A DNA stretch of 64,000 bases, from the NCBI RefSeq assembly GCF_000733855.1, contig NZ_JPOJ01000001.1, positions 2,435,001-2,499,000 on the forward strand, given 5' to 3'. The notes under the pieces are model-generated. The model saw only the letters and a program-made list of their open reading frames with translations, made no database searches and was not told the origin of the DNA. Made by a program: the position numbers and the translations under genes. The first letter of the stretch is position 1; each line of letters starts with the position of its first letter. The stretch is from Methylomicrobium agile (GTDB taxonomy: Bacteria; Pseudomonadota; Gammaproteobacteria; Methylococcales; Methylomonadaceae). Shown here in pieces: positions 13,352 through 24,400 of the stretch.

Positions 13352-14674
13352 ATGACACAAAATACTAGGGGCAATATATCGTCCCCGGATTTGCACACTA
13401 ATGACTGGTCGATACGGCTCATCGGTACAGTAATAGTGATACTGACATTCGGCATCTTTGGCGGATGGGCATTTTTGGCGCCGATTGATAGTTCCGCATT
13501 GGCACCCGGGGTTGTTGTTGTAAAGTCGCATAGAAAAACCGTGCAACACCTGGACGGGGGAATTGTTGCCAGAATACTGGCCAAAGACGGAGATTTGGTC
13601 AACGAAGGCGATCCATTATTGATTCTTGACGATACGCAGCTAAAAGCCCAAATGGAAATTGCGCGTAGCCAGTTCATTAGTTTGGCTGCGCAGGCGGCTC
13701 GGTTGCGTGCGGAAAAAGATCAACTCAATCAGATCGCTTTTCCTGACGAGCTGAAAGATGACAGTGACCAAAAGGTAACTGAAGCCAAAAAGGCTGAAAT
13801 CAATGTTTTTAAATCCAGAAAAACCACCCATGACGGCGAGGTGGCGGTACTGAGAGAAAGGATCAGCCAGATATCCAGCAAAATAAAAGGCTTGCAAGCC
13901 CAAGTCGAAAGCAAGAAGGTCCTGGTCGATTCGTTTGGTGAAGAAATTCATGATTTAAAAGAATTATTGGCGGAAGGATATGCCGATAAATTACGCTTGC
14001 GAGACATGGAGCGTAGTCATGCGATGCAAAATGGTGAAATCGCCCTACTGAATGCGGAAATCGCTACCAATCAGATGTTGATCAGCGAAACTCGCCTGCA
14101 GATTATGCAGATACAAAAGAAATTTCAGGAAGAGGTTGCCAGCAAGCTTAGCGAAGTACAGGCGCAGCTGAACGATGTCAATGAGAGACTGTCCGCGACA
14201 AAAGACAAGCTTGACCGCATCATCATCAAGGCACCCGTCAGCGGCATGGTAATGGGCTTGTCGGTGCATACCCAGAACGGAGTCATATCGCCAGGCCATG
14301 CGATTCTCGATATCGTACCGAGAGATGCCGAGTTAATTATCGAGGCCCAAGTATCTCCTAATGATATCGATCGCGTTTCGGTTGGTCTGCATGCCGAGGT
14401 GCGTTTCAGCGCCTTCAAGCAATCGCAGACCCCGAAGATGGACGGCACCGTTATTCAATTATCGGCAGACCGGTTTGTGGACGATCAATCGGGCACGCCT
14501 TACTACCAGGCGCGTGTCGAACTGACTCCGGAAAGTCGGAAAAAGCTCGGCAAGCTTCAGCTGGTCCCGGGGATGCCGGCAGAGGTTCTGATCAATACGG
14601 GAGAAAGAACCTTGTTCGAATATTTGGCGCAGCCTGCAACCAATGCGTTCGCACGTGCATTTATCGAAGATTAA
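13352..14674 (+). CDS. Type I secretion membrane-fusion protein (HlyD/PrtE family)
   Basis: Periplasmic adaptor linking the ABC exporter to the outer-membrane channel. 440 residues: one membrane segment near residues 28-48, a lipoyl-like half (VVVKSHRKTVQHLDGGIV), a long coiled-coil hairpin (about 100-290, rich in Ala, Glu, Lys and Gln), the second lipoyl half (IIIKAPVSGMVMGLSVHT) and a beta-barrel C-terminus. The QHLDGGIV motif is typical of PrtE-type adaptors. It lies between the ABC and TolC-like genes with short gaps. Confidence 0.92.
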   Translation: MTQNTRGNISSPDLHTNDWSIRLIGTVIVILTFGIFGGWAFLAPIDSSALAPGVVVVKSHRKTVQHLDGGIVARILAKDGDLVNEGDPLLILDDTQLKAQMEIARSQFISLAAQAARLRAEKDQLNQIAFPDELKDDSDQKVTEAKKAEINVFKSRKTTHDGEVAVLRERISQISSKIKGLQAQVESKKVLVDSFGEEIHDLKELLAEGYADKLRLRDMERSHAMQNGEIALLNAEIATNQMLISETRLQIMQIQKKFQEEVASKLSEVQAQLNDVNERLSATKDKLDRIIIKAPVSGMVMGLSVHTQNGVISPGHAILDIVPRDAELIIEAQVSPNDIDRVSVGLHAEVRFSAFKQSQTPKMDGTVIQLSADRFVDDQSGTPYYQARVELTPESRKKLGKLQLVPGMPAEVLINTGERTLFEYLAQPATNAFARAFIED

Positions 14675-14684
14675 TAGGTGCCGA

Positions 14685-16034
14685 ATGACTAAGTCCAATC
14701 TTCTATGGGGGGTGGTATTCTGCTTGTTTAGCGCGGTAGCGTTGGCCGATGATTTGCTTACTGTATATCGCCAGGCCTTGGAGGGCGACCCTACGTTGAA
14801 GTCCGCGGAGGCTAAATCGGAAGTCGGAGCTGCACAAAAAGGCCAAGCACTCGGTCAAATGCTGCCGCAGATCAATGCTGTCGGCAACTGGTCGAAAAAC
14901 CAACAAAGAACAGATACCGGACCGCGAGCCGCGAATAGCTCTTATGTCGGTACCCGCTACTATGTTTCGCTTAGCCAGACCTTGATCGACTTTGGGAAAT
15001 TTTGGGAATGGCGGCGCGCGTCCAAGGTGGAAGATCAATTTGCCTCCGAAGAAATTGAGTCGCGGAATGAATTAATCTTCAATGTGGTCGATCGTTATTT
15101 TGCTGTGTTGGAAGCTGAGGATCAATTGGAGTTTACGCGCTCGGAAAAACAAATGACCCAGCACGAATTGGATCAGGTGCAAAAACAATTCGCCAAGCAG
15201 GTGTTAAAAATAACCGATGTGTATGCCGTGGAAGCGCGTCTCGATCAAGTGGTTGCCGACGAGATAAAGGCGGAAAGTCAACTGGTAACCAGTCAGCAAG
15301 GTTTGCGTGAATTAACGGGGATGGCACCTTCGAGTTTGTGGAGGCTTCGTGAAAACATCGAGTTTAAAGAACTTGAAGGCAAATTGCAGCAATGGATCGA
15401 TATGGCGCAAAGTCAAAACCCTCTCTTATCGGCCAAGCGTATTGCTATAGAGGCGGCGGAGAATAATGTTGCCGCACAAAAATCCAAGCATTTGCCAGTC
15501 GTAGATCTGCAATTGAATTTCTACGATACTAATACCGGATACAACAGTCAGCGTTTAGGGGCGGATATACAGACCCAAGTTGCGGCGATCAACGTTAATG
15601 TGCCGATATTTTCGGGTGGAACCACCACTCATCAATTATTTGAAGCCAAAAGCAAATTGCGATTGAGTCAATACGACAATGAAATCGCCTTGCGTTCCTT
15701 GACTAAAGAAACCAGCGATGCGTTTCTCACCACTAATGCCGATGTCAAGCGCATCAAGGCGGGCCGAAAATCGCTCGAATCGGCGGCTAAATCGCGTGAA
15801 TCGATGGCGCGAGGACTGTATTACGGTATAGTTACCATCAGCGACTTTCTCAAGGCGCAAGAAAATGAATTTGCTGCGAAAAGGGATTTGGCGCAGGCTA
15901 AATACAGCTATATTCGCAATCACATTCGCTTTTTGTTGGCCATCGGTTCGCTTGATGAAAACAACTTGCGCGAAATCAACGACTGGCTGGAATCGGCAAA
16001 ATCGAGCCCGGCTGCAAACGCTGAAGAATCATAA
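14685..16034 (+). CDS. TolC-family outer-membrane channel protein of the type I secretion system
   Basis: Outer-membrane efflux channel; about 449 residues from the ATG at 14685. A signal peptide is visible (LLWGVVFCLFSAVALADD). The TolC repeat pattern follows: DLLTVYRQALEGDPTLKSAEA near the N-terminus, SQTLIDFGKFWEWRRA, and the second half with NVPIFSGGTTTHQLFEAKS and GIVTISDFLKAQ. The start at 14685 comes eleven bases after the adaptor stop; the frame is open upstream but the signal peptide fixes the start. This completes the exporter trio. Confidence 0.92.
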   Translation: MTKSNLLWGVVFCLFSAVALADDLLTVYRQALEGDPTLKSAEAKSEVGAAQKGQALGQMLPQINAVGNWSKNQQRTDTGPRAANSSYVGTRYYVSLSQTLIDFGKFWEWRRASKVEDQFASEEIESRNELIFNVVDRYFAVLEAEDQLEFTRSEKQMTQHELDQVQKQFAKQVLKITDVYAVEARLDQVVADEIKAESQLVTSQQGLRELTGMAPSSLWRLRENIEFKELEGKLQQWIDMAQSQNPLLSAKRIAIEAAENNVAAQKSKHLPVVDLQLNFYDTNTGYNSQRLGADIQTQVAAINVNVPIFSGGTTTHQLFEAKSKLRLSQYDNEIALRSLTKETSDAFLTTNADVKRIKAGRKSLESAAKSRESMARGLYYGIVTISDFLKAQENEFAAKRDLAQAKYSYIRNHIRFLLAIGSLDENNLREINDWLESAKSSPAANAEES

Positions 16035-17204
16035 GCTATAAAAGTCGCTGCAGAAGCTTTCGCTTTTTCGTGCCCGAGCTGGAACTTAGGAGTCGGAAGA
16101 GGCGTGTCAGAATCCCCCCCCCCTTTTTTTTTTTGTTTCTTGTGCTCTCCGCTGCTGGGTTTTCAATTTCTTCCTGGCAAGTACTTCTAATCTGGAGATT
16201 GGGATGCAGCGACCTGACAACCGGCCATGCGCACGAATTCGGATGGAGTCCGAATTTAGCTGGATTCGGAGTATCTCTACCTAAACTGTAACAAATGAAA
16301 TGCCCCGGCTGTGATATATTGAGAAAGATGGATGAGTCCTAAAAAATGCTGGCTTATATGCAAATCTAATCAATAAACTGATGGGGTCGGAATAAAACGC
16401 GAGGCTTTCTAGAATCACTGCGCTCACTTCGAGTGAAGTATGCAAGATAGAGGTGTGAATTTGTTCGTACAGAACGATGCCCAAAAGGCACAGATAAATT
16501 CGCGTCTGCAAAAAATAAAAGAATTCTGAAATATCTCTAAAAGCCAATTGAGATGGGACGAATTTTATTAATATCCATAACCTGGATGTCGTAGTTCTGT
16601 TGAGCTTTAGGTACTTGTATTTTTCCCTGTCTGACCCCTTTGTCTTTAAGGTGAAAAAGCCATTGTTAGGGTATGATTGACCCAGCGTGGTGCAAGAGCT
16701 GGCAAAAGTAGTGCAAAGCTGGTTTGTTATCCCCATTTTGTGTTGGTCGACTGTTGGGCGAAAGTATTTATCGACCTGGGTCCGGGTCATTCAGCGGCGA
16801 TACAGTTAAACTAATATATGATTCATAAAGGGAAGATTATTAGTGGCATGAAATCTGCTTTTATATTGCTGTCGATGCGGTTTGGGAAAACGCAACAATC
16901 TTTGGAAGATGGGCAACAAAGTGGATCGTATGAGGCTGTCATAAAGCCTTTTGGGGAAGTAATCCGAAAATAATTTGATAAAAATCATCAGTTTGTCTGC
17001 GTAACTGAATGATGTTCTAAGAAAATCCCCAAAAAGCTAGACAAAGTTGCTTAAATGTCACTATACTTTATACCGCGACAATGGACTGAAATTACCAATC
17101 TGCATGACGCCAGCGAAAAGCCAAGGCAGTCGATAACCGTTTGGGCGTGGCGTTGCTCATCTTTAACTGTTATAAAACAGAAATTTATGTAACCGGAGTA
17201 AATT
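16035..17204. other. 1.17-kb AT-rich gap upstream of the RTX gene, no confident gene
   Basis: No recognisable gene. It holds a C10-T11 homopolymer junction (16114-16134), an 8-bp hairpin (AATTCGGA/TCCGAATT, 16236-16256), and unassigned short frames on both strands. One is a 51-codon plus-strand frame (16817-16972) without a clear ribosome-binding site. A minus-strand stretch near 16540-16640 reads like coding remnant but matches nothing I know. The last 165 bases contain the probable RTX promoter and a long untranslated leader. Confidence 0.5.
17038..17067 (+). promoter_or_regulatory. Probable sigma-70 promoter of the RTX/S-layer gene
   Basis: TAGACA (17038-17043) and TATACT (17062-17067), each 5/6 to consensus, are separated by 18 bases. 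Transcription would start near 17074 and leave a leader of about 130 bases before the ATG at 17205. Long stable leaders are common for very abundant surface-layer mRNAs. Confidence 0.5.
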
Positions 17205-18368
17205 ATGACAATTAGTTCTACAGAAAAAGCTCAAGCCATCATTGGCGCCCTTGAGGGATATGGGATCGACTTTAAGCCAAGCCAAAAAGCGGCACTGAGC
17301 AAAACCATCGTCAGGCTGTATGAAAAAGCCAATAGAGATGACGCTTACGTATCTAACTATGTCGGAAGCCGCCTCTTTATACAAAAGCAGTTAATAAAGA
17401 ATTTTAAGGACCTGGGCCTGGGGGATACCGATGGAAACGGTAGGCTTTCAAAAGCCGAAAAAGCGGTTTTGTTGGCCGACGTAAAAGCGGATCTGAAAAC
17501 GGCCGCCGAAACTGGCCTTGGCGGAGGCGGAGAGCCGACTTCCGGTTTGACGTTAAGCGCCGATAAACAGGCTATTACCGAAGGTCTTGACGGTGTTACC
17601 TTTACGGTTACAGGTACGGCAAATACCACCTTGGTATGGGAAGTCGATACCAGCCACAGCGAAGACGTTAATTCTGCAGTGGGTTCCGTTGTTTTGGATG
17701 CAACCGGCAAGGCCACTTTCACTATCAGCGCCCTGCAGGATTTGCATGCGGAACCGTCCGAACTGTTCACGGTTACCTTGAAAAATACCACCGGCGAAGT
17801 GCAGACGACTAAAGTCGTTCAGATCAACGAGAACCAAAATCTCAACAAAACCTTCAATCTTACCTCGCAGACTGCTGCCGGCGCAGACGTAATGCGGTTG
17901 ACCGGTGATCAGGATGCGCGCATCGATGTAACCGCCAACGACAATCAAGTCAAGGGTCTGGATCTGGACGGAGACGGCGTCATCGAATTGAACGGTGTTG
18001 AAAACAACAACCCGACGGCGTTGGATGACGGCAAGGACTTCGAAATCGTTGATGCTTACAGCCGTGATTTGCTTAATCAGGGCAATATCGCCCAAAACTA
18101 TTTGGGCGACATCGCGTTTGACGGCACCGGTTTCGCTGGCGATGGCGTTAACACCGACGGCAACATCTTCCTGGGCGGCCTGGGCGCGGACAGTGCATTT
18201 GGCGGCATCGGCAACGACTTCCTGGCGGGTGGTGGTATTGCCCAAGCACGTGCTCCGGGCCAAGATTACTTGAGCGGTGGACGTAACGCTGACTTCTTTT
18301 TTGCCGAGTTCTCCGGTCTGGATGCCACCGATGGGATGGTTCCAGCCTTGTCGTTGATGGTGGCATAA
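17205..18368 (+). CDS. RTX/S-layer-like Ca-binding protein, N-terminal part (frameshifted)
   Basis: First 387 codons of a giant secreted protein, ended early by an apparent one-base deletion. The start follows ACCGGAGTAAATT. There is no classical signal peptide, as expected for type I secretion. Residues 1-70 are helical, and D74-E85 (DTDGNGRLSKAE) is a canonical EF-hand loop. A Calx-beta/Ig-like region follows (LSADKQAITEGLDGVTFTVT), then the first RTX block (GGLGADSAFGGIGNDFLAGGG). Near 18340 the frame runs into an unrelated tail, while the other forward frame continues the protein without a stop into the next entry. Read together they make about 2,400 residues. S-layer function is inferred from size, acidity, exporter trio and SapC neighbours. 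Confidence 0.85.
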   Translation: MTISSTEKAQAIIGALEGYGIDFKPSQKAALSKTIVRLYEKANRDDAYVSNYVGSRLFIQKQLIKNFKDLGLGDTDGNGRLSKAEKAVLLADVKADLKTAAETGLGGGGEPTSGLTLSADKQAITEGLDGVTFTVTGTANTTLVWEVDTSHSEDVNSAVGSVVLDATGKATFTISALQDLHAEPSELFTVTLKNTTGEVQTTKVVQINENQNLNKTFNLTSQTAAGADVMRLTGDQDARIDVTANDNQVKGLDLDGDGVIELNGVENNNPTALDDGKDFEIVDAYSRDLLNQGNIAQNYLGDIAFDGTGFAGDGVNTDGNIFLGGLGADSAFGGIGNDFLAGGGIAQARAPGQDYLSGGRNADFFFAEFSGLDATDGMVPALSLMVA

Positions 18369-18421
18369 CCGCCGACGACAATTCGGCAGGCAATCAGCAG
18401 AGCGCACAAGACTCTGATTGG

Positions 18422-21400
18422 TTGCTGTTCGAAGCCTCTGATGACGACGAGCCCGTCCAGATTTGGTTGAACAACGACAACGCCAACTTACAGGATAATC
18501 GCGATGGTGATGACGGGTTGTACGATGGCATGGGTCGCGTATTGTCCCGTTCGGGCGAAAGCATGCAGCTCGACGACGTTGAAAACGTGGATGCATCAGG
18601 CAATCTGTACGGCTTCCTGGACGATGTAAATGTTGCGATCGGCGCTGGCGGCAAAACGGTCAATGGTGAAAATGTTGGCATTGGTACTTCCGCGCAGTTG
18701 AACATTTCGGGTAGCAATGCTCGCAACATCCTCATCGGCGGTTACGACAACGATTATATCGAAGGTCGTGATGGCGATGACTTACTGATGGGCGGTAACC
18801 TGCGCTACGCTCTGAACAACCCGAATGCGGCCGGCATTGTCAATGATGGCAGAGACGAGCTCTTCGGCGGAGATGGCAACGATGACATCGTATTCGAAGC
18901 GGACGGCGGCGCTATTGGCGGCGGTGAAGACGATGATACCCTGTGGCTCACTGATCAATCTCTCGGTACTCAAACAGCCGACGATTTGACTACCGACGGC
19001 GTATTGCGTTTCGATCTGAGAGCTCAGAACATCAATGATTCCGCTGGTTACGGCGGCGCGGACGTAGACGGCACGCAAGACCAGACCAACTACAGCGGCA
19101 GTGCCCGCGTGACCGTGACCGATATGGAAAACGTGATCGCCACCGGCCTGGGATCGATCGACTATCTGGCGTCCGGCGCGAATGATCCGGAGCTGCATTT
19201 CGCGAATCAACAAAACCACTTCGCTTATGAAGGCGATCTGGATTTGCGCGGCACGTACGGTGACAACATCTTGTATGCCAATACGGGCGACGACGTGATC
19301 GAAGGCCGTAAAGGCAACGATTTGTTGTCGGGCGGCGAAGGCAACGACGACTTCATCTTCCATTTGGGTTCTACTGTCAATAACAATGCTCAGGAAGTTG
19401 CTGCGGATGGCGTGGATGTAATCTGGCGTCAAGTCGATGCGAACGGCGACAATATTTGGGATACGGATGCCGACGGCAATTACCTCTATGGCCAGGATTT
19501 CGGCTTGGATGCAACCGCCACCGTAGGTTCTTCCGTGCTCAAGATCGCGATTGAAAAAGCAGGCGGCAATGCGCCGGGCGACGAGTTGTCCGATGTGGTC
19601 AATTTCGTGTCCGAAATCACCACGGGCGTCAAGGTTGGGGATACTTTCCAAAGCATCACCTTGAATACCGCTGCGATCAAGGCGGCGACGACCTACCAAG
19701 GACTGACCGATGCGATTAATGAAGCCTTGGATGCAACATCGTTTGGTACGGATCTGCAAGCCACCCTGCAATCTGATGGCGTAACGATCTACATTACCGA
19801 CGCGCTGGGCCGCGAGTTGGCGGATACGACCACGGAAGTGGCGGGCGCGGGCGTTACCGTACAGCAAAAGGCAAACACGCAGACCGCCAATACGTTTGCG
19901 TTTGGGGAAGCCGATGTAACGGTATCTCAAGATCGTCTGATCTATGCCGCCTATGAAGACCGTGCCGATGGCGAGTTGCGCGACGATGATGCCGTGCTGG
20001 GTTCCAACGTCAGTCTGGGCCAAGAAGGCTATGCCGAAGACTTGGTGATCAATTTCGCCGAGGATGGTACGCGTATTGCCGAAGACCAGACTTATACCCT
20101 GACGTTTGACAATCTCACGACTCAGGATAAAGTGACCATCCTGGTCAACGGCGTGGAATACTCCCTGCAAGTGGGCGTGGATCTCGACGGTAACATCATC
20201 GGTAACGAAGATGGTCCGTTCTTTAGCCAGGCGAATATCCAGGCAAATTTCCTGGATCGTTTGACCGACTTCATCAACACTTTTATGGACGATGACACGG
20301 CTTCCGGTGAGTTGAGTGCGTCTTTCAATGGTACTGACACCATTACGCTGACCCAGGCCGACTATAACGGCGAAGAAACCGTGTTCATGATCGAGCCGAC
20401 CGTGACCATTCAAAATCTGTCCAATGGCGAGCCGGCTACTGTCACGGTTGAGAATACTTCGCAGCATGAAGTGCTCCTGTACCAATTCGACGGCCGCGAC
20501 GGCAATTTGAATAACGACAACGTGTTGTTCATCGGCGATAGCGGCATTAACCGCTCGACCCTGGAAACCGCTGAAGATGCAGGTTCCACCATCGTTGGTA
20601 AAAATGCCGTGCTGATCGACAACAAGGTCGATACGCATGCGGAAAGCGTTGCCAACACTGGGGAAACCATTGTCAATAGCCAAGCCACCAATGCCTGGCT
20701 GGACAACCAAGTGGAAATCTATTCCGTACACGGCGATGATTTCCTGCTCGGCGGTCAAGGTAACGACACGATCAGTGGCGGCACCGGTGACGATCGTGTG
20801 ATTGGTTCCTTGGGCGCGGACGACCTCGACGGTGGTAAGAACTACTATGCCGTTAAGGTATTGGGTGAAGCCAAAACCCGTGTTTATGAGCTGAACAAGT
20901 GGGAAGCGGCCAATCCTTCGAAAGTGGCGGCATTGACCGGTCTGAACATTTCTTCGATTGCCCTGATCTCACAAGCGGAGACCGGCGTCACGTTGGCGAG
21001 CGGCGTATTCGATGATACGTTGCAATTCCAGCAGGCTGATTTCGCGGCGGGTCAAACCGAGTTCACCATTACGCTGAACGATTATGTAGTGAACGGTGGC
21101 GCGATCGAATTCCGCAACGACGGTGCCGGTACGGTTGGCGTAGACGTGGACGGCGATGGCGATTTTGAATCCACCAGCACCTTCACCAACTTCGAAAACA
21201 TCCGTACGGTATCGGGTGTCGGCAAGGCGGTAGCGGGCGATGGTCAAGGTAACGACACTCTCGATGTGTCCGGATTGTCTACGGATGCAGGCGGCATCAG
21301 CTATAACTTGACCAACAACGCGGGTTTCAGCGGTCCGGGCGATGTGCGTTACAGCACCGATGCGTTCGTTACTACGGACGGTGAAAGACCGGCCGAGACC

Positions 21401-24400
21401 GACTATGAGCAGCTCGTTATCAAGGTCGATGGTGTGGAAAACGTCATCGGAGGTTTGGGTAACGACTTGGTAATCATCGACGAAACCGAAGCGGCCAAAA
21501 ACAACACGTTCCAGGCAGGATTGGGCGTTGACCGTATCGAGTACCGTAATGACTATAACGGGTCCGAAACGGCTGAGCCAACGGTTACCATTAAAGTCAA
21601 CGTTGCGAACGATACCGACCATGTCGTCATGACGGGAGGCCGTGTCGGCTCGACTGTGGCAACAGACATTTTGACCGGCGTCGAGTACATCGCGCTCAAC
21701 GGCCATACGGCCGAAAGCGTCCGTGCGGACGACGTGATCGATGTGACGGCCATGACCACCGGTGCCGTAGTTGACTACACCAACGGCGAAGTGCGCGACC
21801 TCAACGGAAATGTCCAGCTGACCATCGAAGGAATTTATGAGATGGAAAATGTTTGGGCCGACGGCAATGATACGGTTATTGTCGCTGACGAAGACATCAT
21901 GAGTCAGAATGCGCAATATGACAATGACGACGAAGATGTTGCCTTCGCGACATTCATTGACTACGATGAACTGGATGCCAACAATCAACGTGTCGCGTTT
22001 GCGGATCAGGATTCTGCTCAAATCGAGGATGTGGAGAATCAGAACTTGTTCACCTTCGACCTGAGCCGCGTGGGTAACGATGCTGATGTCGATACCGTGG
22101 ATTACAGCCAGGCGCTGGACTCCATCGCCACCGTTGTAAGAACCGGTAGCGATCAGTATGTACTGGTTGATGAAGACAGCAGCCCCGATGACAGCTTTGG
22201 CGGCAACTGGGTTACCCGCGTCGATCACCTGATCAGCGCGGAGCGCATTGTAGCTTCGCAAGCTGAATCGGTACTGGACTTCACCAATTTCGGTCAAGCC
22301 GTCGAAATCAGCTTCCAATTCGATCCGCTCAAGGCCAATGCGTCGACAGATCAGTTCGAAAGCACGATTCGCATTGCCGATGCCAGCAGCAATGAAATCG
22401 CGGGCGTGCCGACCTACGTGGAACGCTACGACCTGAATAAGAATGTATCAGTCGATCCATTCAACAATGCTACCTGGAACCGCATCGAAGGCAGTGACTT
22501 TGGTGAAAGCATCAAATATGACGGCAGCGAAGACCTGACCAACCTGGCCGGTGTGGATCACCGTTATTCCGACGACACGCTCAACCTGCGCGGCGGTAAT
22601 AACGTGGTTTCCTACTTCCAGCTGGAAACCAGCATTAACGCGGTAATCGATGTCTCTGAGTTCGATGCTGAAAACGCGACCACTACCGGTTTGATTGAAG
22701 CCACTGTGTCCTTTGAAGACGGCACCGGCACCAATACGACCCTGGCGGGTAGCGGCAAACACCATATCACGTCTTATACCAGCGACAATGGGATTGCGGC
22801 GGGTAGCTTGAAGCTGGAAGCGTCTCAGGATGCGGAAGACAGCCTGACCTTTACGGGGACGACCGACAAGATCTACTTCCTCGGCACGTCGGCCGGCGTA
22901 ATCGATGTCAAAATCGGTGATCTGGACACCATGCGTCTGACCGGATTCGAGATTCTGAAAGATGCGGAAACCAACGATGTCTATGACATGAAATCGCTGG
23001 CCAACGTTCATGGTAACTTGACGCTTGTTGACGGTTCGCAAGGCTTTAGTGGTGACCACGACACGATCAAGGTCTACGACGACGCCATTAACTTTAATAG
23101 TGCCGGCGCAAATACCATCAGCCTAGCAGCACTGGACGCTTCGGCTCCGGGTGGCTTTGACTTCGACTTTGATGTACTGGACGTGACCGGTGTGACTTCC
23201 GCTCTGGTTACGACATTAGTCGGTGCAACCGGTCCGACCGATGAAGTAGTACTGGGAGCGGTCAACAACATCGCGACTGTCAACGATTTCGAAAGCGTGG
23301 TTCTGACCGATGCGACGCTGGCCCAAACCGGTACTACGTTCGTGCTCGATACCACTGCCAATAAGCTGACCGGCGGCGCCAAATCGCTGACGTTCAACAA
23401 TGACATGAACACGGTGAGCTTCCGCGGTCTGGTATTGGAAGCAGGCACCCTCGACGGCGGTCAAGTCGCTAACGTGACCAGCGGTATTACCTTTACGGTA
23501 ACTGGCAACGAGGATGTGACCGTCTATGGCGGCGACGGCAACGATAGCATTACCGGCGGTGCAGGTGCCGACACGATCCAAGGTGGTGCTGGCAACGACA
23601 CGCTGGACGGCAACTTCGTGCCGGAAGTGGTGGAAGTCCATTCTTACTCTCTGAACGGCACCTCCAGCGCTTTGCCGGGCAACGTGGTTGTATCCTTAAA
23701 CGGTGTTACGCTGACTGAAGGCACTGACTTCGCTGTGGGAGGCGACGCCGATGTGATCGGCAGCTTGCTTGCAAGCGCCCAGTTCCGCGATGGCAATGCC
23801 GGCAACGGCGAGTTCACCAACGCCGCGGACATCGCCGACGTTGAATGGGATGCAAATGCCAACGAGCTGATCTTCACCTTCACCAGCGCCGCAGGTGATG
23901 TCGCCGACAACCTTCTGGGACTCCTCACGGTCGTTCCCGACCTAAGTCTGCTGCCGTTGACGGCTGGTGCTGAGGTGGTGGATACTGCCTATGCAGCCCG
24001 GGGTGAAAGCGCCGACACTTACGTGTTCGAAGCCACGGCGGCGGGCAACGGCGTCGACACGCTGAACAACGTGGATGCGAGCGATACGCTGGACTTCAGC
24101 GCCTTCTTCGGCACAGCTGCGGTTGCGGATAACACTGACGACGCTAGCGATGGCCTCGTGTTGACCAACGGTAAGGTAACGGTAGGTTACAACCTGGCTA
24201 ACTTGGTAGTCGACAGCGTCTCGGGCTTGGGAGACAACCAAAAAGCGGTAGTGTTGCTGACCGCCGACGCAGACGGAGTTTCGGATGTCACCAATAACCC
24301 GTATCAGGTCTACTACGTGGAGAACGGCGATACTGCCGGCACGTCCGACCTGACGGTGACCTTGGTCGGTACTGTCAACAGCGCTGCGGAGTTGACTGCG

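Noticed and set aside
16114-16134. C10-T11 tract as a phase-variation switch
   Set aside because: It is about 0.9 kb from the RTX promoter and in no gene, so a switching role has no clear target.
16281-16790. 169-codon minus-strand frame in the gap before the RTX gene
   Set aside because: Mixed composition, no known family and no start signal. Part of the area may be coding remnant, but this frame is not convincing.
18782-22318. Long minus-strand frames opposite the RTX gene (18782-20758 and 20969-22318)
   Set aside because: They mirror the Asp/Gly-rich repeat codons of the RTX gene, have no ribosome-binding site and match no family.
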